Shown: one piece after another, positions 30,749 to 39,600 of the stretch
How positions within the stretch are numbered: position 1 is the first letter of the stretch
Layout: every line of letters begins with the position of its first letter
DNA from: Moorena sp. SIOASIH
GTDB lineage: Bacteria; Cyanobacteriota; Cyanobacteriia; Cyanobacteriales; Coleofasciculaceae
Assembly: GCF_010671925.1 (NCBI RefSeq)
Contig: NZ_JAAHIH010000010.1
Location: forward strand, 1 to 64,000
Direction: 5' to 3'
DNA: 64,000 nt
Made by a program: the position numbers and the translations under genes
Notes under the pieces: generated by a model
What the model saw: only the letters and a program-made list of their open reading frames with translations
Told to the model about the DNA's origin: nothing
Databases searched by the model: none

Positions 30749-33700
30749 ACCTAGAGCAAGTTTTATCTCAAATCTCCAGTCGAGGTATTAAATTATCTGC
30801 GGCAGGTAATGAACTTAAAATTCGTGCCCCTAAAGGATCATTAACACCAGATATTCGTGATACTATTGCTCAAAATAAGGCAGACTTAATAAAGTTAATC
30901 CAGCAAAAAAGCAATAATCAAAGTGCAAATTCTATCCCTTTAGTTCCGGTTAAAATAAATGGAAAGCTACCTTTATCATTTCAACAAGAACGCCTCTGGA
31001 CTGTGCATCAGCTACTTCCGAATAGTTCAGCTCTTAATGTAACTCAAGTTATTAAATTGACAGGTACATTGAATATTCCTGTTCTCCAATCCAGTCTCAA
31101 TGAAATTGTTAATCGCCATGAAGTTCTACGGACTAATTTTAGTTTAGTTGCAGGTTCTTTTGTGCAGATAGTCGTTCCTAATTTAGATGTAACAATTTCA
31201 GTAGAGGATTATCAAGATTTAAGCTCAACTCAGCAAGCAAGTAGTATTAAAGAAGTCTTAGAAGCAGAATCACAATACTGCTTTAAGCTAGAACAAGCGC
31301 CTTTATTTCGATTCAGACTGCTAAGACTAACTGATACAGATGCAAATTTGATACTGGTACTACATCACATTATCTGTGATGCTTTATCCAACAATTTCTT
31401 GATTAGTGAGCTCTTAACTGTTTATGACGCTCTGCTCCAAGGAAAGCAATCTCCACTACCAGAACTAGAAATTCAATATGGGGATTATGCTGTTTGGCAG
31501 CGAAAGTGGTTACAGGGAGAGGTATTAAAGGAAGGAATAAATTACTGGAAAGAGCAATTGACTGGTAAGCCTAGTCTCTATCCCATACCAGTTGACCGCT
31601 TACCAATTGCCGGGTCTAATTATCAAAGTCTGAAAAAATCATTTAAGATACCTCGTAGTACATGGTCTATTGTTCAACAACTAAGTAATCAAACAGGTTT
31701 AAGCCCCTTCATGGTATTGTTATCAGCATTCTATGTACTGATACTTCAATATTCAGAAAAACCCGATTTTGTGGTAGGAGTTCCTGTATCAGGTAGACCT
31801 CATCATAAACTTCAGTTCTTCATTGGCTGTTTTGCAGATTTGATCCTACTTCGCGCTAACATTTCAGGTAATCAAACATTTGAAGAGTTAGTCAATGAAG
31901 TTCAGAAATTTACCCTGAAGGCTTATGCACATCAGCACATTCCTTTCAACCATGTATTTGAGTTGATTGAACCTCCAAGATATGGTGAACAATACAGAAA
32001 TTTATTTCAAATTTTATTTGATTATATTAATGTAGGAGAAATTACCAAAAGCTATTCTAATTTTAGTTCAACTCTAGGGGAAGGAAAAGCACCTATAGAT
32101 ATAGATATATTTTTGGCTTTACTGAAATTAGATGAAGATTTAATCGGGGAGTTAACATACAATGCTAGTCTGTTTGAAGAAGATACAATTTCAGGTTTAG
32201 TTGATTCTTACTTGCTGATTTTAGAACAATGTACCTCTGCTCCAAAAACTAGGCTTAATGAAATAGAATTGTCAGAAAAGCTCAAGGCTAAAAAAGCGGA
32301 AATAAATAGTATTTCCAGAAAGCAGGCTATGGTAAAGGCAGCCTTAAGCTTACTTCCTGGGGTAGAAGATGGCTGTGTCGTGGCTAGAGAGAATGAATTA
32401 GTTGCTTATGTAGTCACTTCCGGTAATTTATCTATAGAGACAATACAATCACACTTACAGTCTAATTTACCTCCTGAATTACTCCCTTGTGCTTATGTAC
32501 CAGTGTCAGTATTACCCCTAACAGCATCAGGAAAAATAGACGAAAAAGCCCTAGAAGCTATAGCAGTAATCGACTCCAAATTAATAGAAAATTGGGAAGA
32601 AAAACTGCGCTCTCATCCACAAATAGAACAAGCAGCAGTAGTAGTACAGCCAAAGCAAGGCAAAGTTCCCCCACCAGTTCATATATTAGACCTAATTCCC
32701 GAAGCAACACCAACAGTAAACTTCTCTACCACCACAGCAGCAGTTTCATCTTTGGTAGAAACATCCCAACCAGAAAACCAAACAGCAGTTGTACCCGCCC
32801 TCAGTGATGGAGGTCAATTAACAATTCCAGAAAATGCACCTTTAACCTTAACTGAAGCACTAATTCAAACAGCAACTCAGTATCAACAAACAGAAATAGT
32901 CTATATCCTTTCCGATAAAGAACAAGTATGCCAAACCTATAGTAGTTTATTGGCAGAAGCCAAATGCACATTAAACGGTTTACACCATCAAGGCTTAAAA
33001 GCCGGAGACCGAATCATACTTCAAATCGAATCCCTGCGAGATTATTTTCCTGCACTATGGGGGTGTATTCTGGGAGGAATTCAACCAGTAACTGTAGCCG
33101 TAGCTAAAACTTATCAACAGCCAAATGCTGTAGTCAAAAAATTATACAATACCTGGGAACTACTGGAACATCCACCAATATTAGCCAGTGAATCCCTCCT
33201 GGAACAATTACAAAATTTGCAAAAAATACTTCCAATATCAGGAGCGCAAGTTTTGTCCGTAGAAAGGATGAGAAACTATTCAGCTACTGAAGAAATTTAC
33301 CACAGTCAGCCTGATGATGTTGCTTTCTTACAATTAACTTCAGGCAGTACGGGAGTACCCAAATGTATTCAAGAAACTCACCAAGGTATTGTCACCCATA
33401 TCCATGCAGCTCAACAATTTAATGGATATCAAGCAGAAGATATTTCCTTGAATTGGTTGCCAGTAGATCATGTAGTTCCTATACTAACTTGTCACTTCAA
33501 AGATACTTATCTAGGTTGTCAACAAATAGAAGTGGCAACAGATGTGGTGTTAGCCAACCCCACTATCTGGTTAGATTTGATGGAAAAGTATCGAGTTTCC
33601 CATACCTGGACACCAAATTTTGGCTTCAAGCTAGTAAGTGATGCTATCTCCAAAGTACCTCATTTAAGTTGGGATTTGTCTTCAGTGAAATTCTTGATGA

Positions 33701-36579
33701 ATGCAGGAGAGCAAGTAACTCCCAAAGTAGTACGAGAATTTCTCAAGTTAGTGGCTCCCTTTGGAGTACCTTCCCAAGCCATGCAGCCAGCGTTTGGCAT
33801 GGCAGAAGTATGTACTTGCATGACTTATCAAAATCAGTTTGATGCTGCATCAGGTATCCATCGCATCCAAAAATCTTCCTTAGGAGGACAGTTGGTTAAA
33901 GGAGAAGCAACCGATACAGATGTCATAGAATTTACCGACCTAGGTGCCCCCGTACCAGGAGTTCAAATTCGCATTACCGATGAGAATGATCAACTGTTAC
34001 CAGAAGGTATGATTGGTAGGTTCCAAATCAAAGGCAAGGTAGTAACGCCTGGTTACTTGCATAATCCTCAAGCGAACTCAGAAGCCTTTGTGGGAGATGG
34101 CTGGTTCAACAGTGGTGATTTAGGTTTTATCCTGGATGGAAAACTGGTGTTAACCGGTCGAGAAAAAGAGTTAATTATTATTAATGGTGTTAACTATTAT
34201 TGCTACGAAATTGAAGATACCGTTAATAACCTTGAGGGAGTAGAACCGACTTTTACTGGAGCAGTTAGTTTTTCTCAACCAGAAACGGGAACAGAAGGGT
34301 TAGCAATTTTCTTTACACCGAAACAGCGACAGCTGGAGTTGAACATCGAATTAGTCAAAACTATTCGGCAAGAAGTATCATCTCAACTAGGCATTACCCC
34401 CACTTATGTCATACCGATATCAGGTGCAGAATTTCCCAAGACAACAAGCGGTAAAATTCAACGGGGACGATTGAAAAAGATGCTATTGGATGGGGAATAT
34501 CAAGAAGTAATCAAAAAGCTTGATATATTACTAGAAAGCAGCAACACCATACCTAAGTGGTTTTACCGCAAAAATTGGCGACAGAAAGAAGCTAGTGTTT
34601 TTCCTATTCCAACGCAGATAGGTGCAACATTAATCTTTGTTGATGACTCAGGATTAGGAAATTTATTGTCAGAAAAATTAGATAAATTTCATCAACCCTC
34701 GATCCTAGTTTCTTTGGGCTCAGAATACCTTAAAATCAGCGATCGCCACTATATTATTGCTCCGACAAATTTCAACCATTATCAACAATTATTTGAGTGC
34801 ATAGCAGTTACAAAAACACCTATTAGTCGGATATTACATCTAGGTCATTACCAAGAGCACACCGGAGAAATTAACGACATAGAAAGCCTGGAACAATCCC
34901 AGAGCAAAGGAATTTATAGTTTAGTGAACCTAGTTCAAGCCTTAGAGCAAGTTCAAGGAACACAACACCGAGTGCAGTTACTGTTTATAGGCAGTCACAC
35001 TCAGTTAGTCCAATCAACAGACAAAATAACTTGCGAAAAAGCGACAGTATTAGGGTTGCTTAAAACTATTCCCCAGGAAATACCCTGGTTAAGCTGTACT
35101 CACATAGACTTACCAGTAGCAGACATAGAGGTAAATGCTGATTACATTTGGCAAGAACTATGTAGTGTTTTCACGGAACCAGAAATAGCTTACAGAGAAG
35201 GGAAAAGAATGGCTTCAGGTTTAGAAGCAGTGGATTTTACATCTGAACCGCAGCAGAAACTACCCTTGAGAAAGGAAGGAATTTATTTAGTAAGTGGTGG
35301 TCTTGGAGGAATTGGAGTCGAAATTACCCAGTATATATTAGAGCATTACCAAGCAAAAGTAATATTGGTAGGTCGAACAGCTCTCGAAGAAGCAGACAAC
35401 TTATCGGCAAAGATGCTGGCGTACCGAAAGTTGCAGCGACTTTCAGGAAAAGTAATATATCAAGCAGTAGATATCTGCAATTTAGAACAGCTACAACAGG
35501 CAGTAGCTCAGTCATTATCTGAGCTAGGCGGATCTAAACTAGATGGAATTATTCATCTAGCAGGGATCTACCATGAACAACTGTTATCATCGGAAACTCA
35601 AGACAGTATAGCTGCACTGCTACGTCCAAAGGTTTTAGGAACCTGGGTGTTGCATCAACTGCTCAAAGATAATGATGATGCTTTGTTCATCCATTTCTCA
35701 TCTATATATGGTTTCTTTGGCGCTACAGCTCTAGCTGCCTATTCAGCAGCTAATAGTTTTCAAACCGCATTCTGCGATTATCAAAAAACTCAGGGAAACC
35801 AGCAAACCTATTGCTTAGCTTGGAGTATATGGGATGAGATGGGGATGAGTCAGGGATACAAAATGAAGGAATTTAGCCGTGCCAAAGGTTATTATGCTCT
35901 AACACCATCCCAAGGAATCTATTCTCTGTTAGCTGCTCTGTGTCACGAGCACAATAATTTGCTAGTGGGTTTGGATAATAGCAAGCCTCAGATACAACGA
36001 TTGCTTTGGGACGATCGTAGTTTACAACAGTTAACCGCTTATTTTACTGCCAAAACAACAGAGTTTCCCGTCAGTCAATTGCAAGATTTGCAGGTACGCG
36101 ATCGCTTTGGTACAATAACTAAGATTGTGCCTTCTGCCTTCATTCAGTTGGAGTCATTACCGTTAACAGCTAAGGGTGAGATAGACCGTAAACGGTTGCA
36201 GTCAACTCACAAAAATATCCCATCTCAGGCTGAAAATAAACTAGCAAAAACTGAAACTGAACAAAAGATTGCTGCTATTTGGCAAGAAGTGCTTCAACTA
36301 GGAGAAATTGGAATTTATGACAATTTCTTTGAACTAGGAGGTCAATCAATACTCCTAATAAAAGTCTATGGTAAATTACAGGAAATATTTGACGTCAAGT
36401 TAAAAGTTATCGATCTTCTTACCCACCCAACTGTACATTCATTAAGTCAATTTATTACTGGTGAAGGTGCAAAAGAATCAAGAAAAAAAAGAGAGGTCAG
36501 TCATGATAAACGTTTAAATAAACGTTACGCCCAAAAGGAAAGAAGCAATATTAGAAAACAATTACGTCATCGTCGGTAA
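30745..36579 (+). CDS. NRPS keto-acid module: TubC dock-C-pseudoAsub-A-KR-pseudoAsub-PCP
   Basis: A 1944-residue protein. N-terminal TubC-type docking domain (1-55); condensation domain (about 70-505, HHIICDA near 206); an isolated adenylation C-subdomain-like stretch (about 520-620, ending LPLTASGKIDEKALE); a complete adenylation domain (about 690-1240, LTSGSTGVPK near 863, GREKELIIINGVNY near 1138, TTSGKIQRGRL near 1232) of the TubE/CrpA type; a ketoreductase (from about 1512, SGGLGGIG; catalytic YSAAN near 1664); a second short stretch LPLTAKGEIDRKRL (about 1805); PCP (ELGGQSILL, Ser near 1867); and a strongly basic tail. Subdomain halves flanking an A-KR unit are the hallmark of modules that load an alpha-keto acid, reduce it to an alpha-hydroxy acid and form an ester (as described for CesA/CesB, valinomycin and StsA). 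The specific keto acid cannot be read by eye. Confidence 0.9.
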   Translation: MNLEQVLSQISSRGIKLSAAGNELKIRAPKGSLTPDIRDTIAQNKADLIKLIQQKSNNQSANSIPLVPVKINGKLPLSFQQERLWTVHQLLPNSSALNVTQVIKLTGTLNIPVLQSSLNEIVNRHEVLRTNFSLVAGSFVQIVVPNLDVTISVEDYQDLSSTQQASSIKEVLEAESQYCFKLEQAPLFRFRLLRLTDTDANLILVLHHIICDALSNNFLISELLTVYDALLQGKQSPLPELEIQYGDYAVWQRKWLQGEVLKEGINYWKEQLTGKPSLYPIPVDRLPIAGSNYQSLKKSFKIPRSTWSIVQQLSNQTGLSPFMVLLSAFYVLILQYSEKPDFVVGVPVSGRPHHKLQFFIGCFADLILLRANISGNQTFEELVNEVQKFTLKAYAHQHIPFNHVFELIEPPRYGEQYRNLFQILFDYINVGEITKSYSNFSSTLGEGKAPIDIDIFLALLKLDEDLIGELTYNASLFEEDTISGLVDSYLLILEQCTSAPKTRLNEIELSEKLKAKKAEINSISRKQAMVKAALSLLPGVEDGCVVARENELVAYVVTSGNLSIETIQSHLQSNLPPELLPCAYVPVSVLPLTASGKIDEKALEAIAVIDSKLIENWEEKLRSHPQIEQAAVVVQPKQGKVPPPVHILDLIPEATPTVNFSTTTAAVSSLVETSQPENQTAVVPALSDGGQLTIPENAPLTLTEALIQTATQYQQTEIVYILSDKEQVCQTYSSLLAEAKCTLNGLHHQGLKAGDRIILQIESLRDYFPALWGCILGGIQPVTVAVAKTYQQPNAVVKKLYNTWELLEHPPILASESLLEQLQNLQKILPISGAQVLSVERMRNYSATEEIYHSQPDDVAFLQLTSGSTGVPKCIQETHQGIVTHIHAAQQFNGYQAEDISLNWLPVDHVVPILTCHFKDTYLGCQQIEVATDVVLANPTIWLDLMEKYRVSHTWTPNFGFKLVSDAISKVPHLSWDLSSVKFLMNAGEQVTPKVVREFLKLVAPFGVPSQAMQPAFGMAEVCTCMTYQNQFDAASGIHRIQKSSLGGQLVKGEATDTDVIEFTDLGAPVPGVQIRITDENDQLLPEGMIGRFQIKGKVVTPGYLHNPQANSEAFVGDGWFNSGDLGFILDGKLVLTGREKELIIINGVNYYCYEIEDTVNNLEGVEPTFTGAVSFSQPETGTEGLAIFFTPKQRQLELNIELVKTIRQEVSSQLGITPTYVIPISGAEFPKTTSGKIQRGRLKKMLLDGEYQEVIKKLDILLESSNTIPKWFYRKNWRQKEASVFPIPTQIGATLIFVDDSGLGNLLSEKLDKFHQPSILVSLGSEYLKISDRHYIIAPTNFNHYQQLFECIAVTKTPISRILHLGHYQEHTGEINDIESLEQSQSKGIYSLVNLVQALEQVQGTQHRVQLLFIGSHTQLVQSTDKITCEKATVLGLLKTIPQEIPWLSCTHIDLPVADIEVNADYIWQELCSVFTEPEIAYREGKRMASGLEAVDFTSEPQQKLPLRKEGIYLVSGGLGGIGVEITQYILEHYQAKVILVGRTALEEADNLSAKMLAYRKLQRLSGKVIYQAVDICNLEQLQQAVAQSLSELGGSKLDGIIHLAGIYHEQLLSSETQDSIAALLRPKVLGTWVLHQLLKDNDDALFIHFSSIYGFFGATALAAYSAANSFQTAFCDYQKTQGNQQTYCLAWSIWDEMGMSQGYKMKEFSRAKGYYALTPSQGIYSLLAALCHEHNNLLVGLDNSKPQIQRLLWDDRSLQQLTAYFTAKTTEFPVSQLQDLQVRDRFGTITKIVPSAFIQLESLPLTAKGEIDRKRLQSTHKNIPSQAENKLAKTETEQKIAAIWQEVLQLGEIGIYDNFFELGGQSILLIKVYGKLQEIFDVKLKVIDLLTHPTVHSLSQFITGEGAKESRKKREVSHDKRLNKRYAQKERSNIRKQLRHRR

Positions 36580-36587
36580 AAAATGAA

Positions 36588-36613
36588 ATTTGCTTCATTT
36601 TTTTGAAGCAAAT
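36588..36613 (+). terminator. Hairpin between NRPS and terminal PKS genes (possible attenuator)
   Basis: A perfect 10 bp inverted repeat, ATTTGCTTCA and TGAAGCAAAT, encloses a loop of six T. It starts 8 bases after the NRPS stop codon and lies about 26-44 bases before the next start. No T-run follows it, so it may slow or partly stop transcription, or stabilise mRNA ends, rather than act as a full terminator. Confidence 0.5.
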
Positions 36614-36638
36614 GATCTAAAAAAAATACTAAAAAAAT

Positions 36639-39600
36639 ATGGAGGATTTAGAGGAAATGGAGACTAATTATAATCACGATATTGCAGTTATCGGGATGTC
36701 GGGGCGCTTTCCAGGAGCTAAAAATCTGGATCAATTTTGGCAAAATATTCAAAATAGTGTGGAATCTATATCCTTTTTCTCAACAGAAGAGTTGTCCAAC
36801 TATGGAATTAAGGAAAAACTGATTAATAATCCTAGCTATGTAAAAGCTAGCGCTGCTATTTCAGACATAGATATGTTTGATGCTAATTTCTTTGAGTATA
36901 GTCCTAGAGAGTCTGAGGAGATGGATCCGCAACAAAGGCTGTTCCTTGAATGTGCTTGGGAAGCAATAGAGAACGGCGGTTACGATCCAAATACCTATGA
37001 AGGTCTAATAGGGATTTATGCCGGTGTTGGTATCAACACTTATATATTAAATAACCTGTATTCTAACTATGATTTTTCTGAAGTAACCAGTCGCTCGTTT
37101 GAACAAATGCTGGCTAATGATAAAGATTATCTCGCAACACGCGCTGCCTACAAGCTGAATTTAACAGGACCGGCTGTAAATATTCAAACCGCTTGTTCAA
37201 CTTCATTAGTTGCTGTTCACATAGCCTGTCAAAGTTTGCTAAACGGGGAATGTGACATGGCTCTTGCTGGTGGGGTATCCATCCAAGTTCCCCAGGCTGG
37301 ATATTTGTATCAGGAGGGGATGATTCTATCTCCAGATGGCCACTGCCGAGCATTTGATGCTAGAGCTAAGGGAACAGTACCTGGTAATGGCATTGGCATT
37401 GTACTCCTCAAGGGACTCGAAGATGCAATTGCAGATGGAGATTTTATCTATGCCATTATCAAGGGTTCAGCCGTTAATAACGATGGTTCTTTTAAATTAG
37501 GCTACACTGCGCCTAGTGTGGAGGGTCAATCAGCAGTTATTGCAGAAGCTCAGGCGATCGCTGGAGTGGATGTAGAGAGTATTACCTATATAGAGGCTCA
37601 TGGTACAGGAACAGAACTAGGCGATCCTATGGAAATTGAAGCCTTGAAAACAGTTTTTCAACAGAATACACAAAAGAAAGGTTTCTGTGCCATTGGTTCA
37701 CTTAAAACAAATATGGGACATCTCAATACAGCAGCAGGAGTAGCAGGACTTATCAAAACTGTACTAGCTCTCAAGCACAAGTTACTTCCCCCCAGTCTGA
37801 ACTTTGAACAACCAAATCCCCAGATTGATTTTGCCAATAGTCCCTTTTACGTTAACACTACTTTATCTGAATGGAAAAGCAATGGTACTCCTCGCCGAGC
37901 TGGCGTTAGTTCTTTTGGTGTGGGTGGAACAAACGTCCATGCAGTATTGGAAGAAGCCCCACCTGAAGTGAAAACAGAAGAGATATCGGAGCTTCCAGTT
38001 CAGCTATTAACCCTCTCAGCCAAAACAGATTCAGCACTCACTGAATTAGTAGCTCGTTATATTACACATCTAGAAACCCATAGCTCACAAACCCTCGCAG
38101 ATATTTGTTACACCGCCCAAACCGGCAGAGCACATTTCCCTCACCGTCTCGCAGCGATCGCTACCAACAAAGAAGAATTAGCCGAAAAACTGCAACAACA
38201 TCAAACAGGAACAGAAACATCTCTAGTATATTCCGAACAAAATTCCCCCAACAGCAGTGCCCCCAAAATAGCCTTCCTGTTCACAGGTCAAGGCTCCCAA
38301 TACATCAACATGGGGAAACAACTCTACGACCAAGCACCAGTCTTCCGTGAAGCCATAGACGAATGCGGTGAAATTCTCAGAACCCAACTAGAACATCCCC
38401 TCTTAGACATTCTTTACCCTCAGACAGATGTTGAATCCTTACCATCACTACTAGACCAAACAGCCTATACCCAACCAGCCCTATTTGCCATCGAATATGC
38501 CCTAGCCCAGTTATGGCAATCATGGGGAATCAAACCAGATGTAGTCATGGGTCACAGTCTCGGAGAATATGTCGCAGCAACAGTAGCAGGAATTTGGAGT
38601 AATGAAGAAGCTCTGCAACTGGTTGCAGCCAGAGCCAAATTAATGCAAAAACTACCCCCAGGGGGAGAAATGGTGTCAGTTATGGCCTCAATCGACCAAG
38701 TAACCGCAGCCGTCACCCCCCACACAGAACAAGTAGGAATAGCCGCCATTAATGGACCGGAAAGTGTAGTCATATCAGGTGAATCATCAGCAGTCAAACA
38801 GATAGTCGCTCAGCTAGAATCTGCTGGCATCAAAACCAAAAAACTAACTGTATCCCACGCCTTCCATTCACCATTAATGGAACCAATATTAGCAGAATTA
38901 GAAACATTAGCCCATCAACCTACCTACCATCAACCCCAAATACCAATCATCTCCAACCTCACAGGTACCACAGCAGACAATAGCCTCACCACAGCTCAAT
39001 ATTGGGCAGCTCATACACGGCAACCAGTCAAATTTGCCTCAGGAATAGAGACCCTGCACCAACTCGGCTATGAAATCTTCCTCGAAATCGGACCCAAGCC
39101 AATTTTATTAGGTATGGCACGTCAGTGTTTGCCAGAAGACAGTGGTGTGTGGTTGCCATCATTACGTCCAGGAGTAGATCAATGGCAGTCAATGCTCTCA
39201 TGCCTAGGGCAACTATATGTACGAGGAACCAAGGTAGATTGGTTAGAACTTGAGCCAGAGTCGAGCAAAAAGAAAGTAGTCTTGCCCACTTATCCCTTCC
39301 AACGGCAACGGTATTGGGTAGAATCCAGGGAAAAAACCGAACCAAAAAGCCAGAGGTTGGCATCAGAAAATAGTAATACAGCCATCTTTAACCTGCTGAG
39401 TCAAGGAGAAACAGAAGCCCTAGCTCAACAATTAGAACAAGTGGTAAAATTCTCCCCCTCCCAGCAAAAATTGTTACCGGAAATATTGGAGGTATTAGCC
39501 CAACAATATCAGCAACAATTGGCAGCAGCAACAATCAAAAATTGGTTATATCAGGTGCAGTGGAAACCTGTAGCTCCCAGTCAGGAAAAAATCAGCTCTC

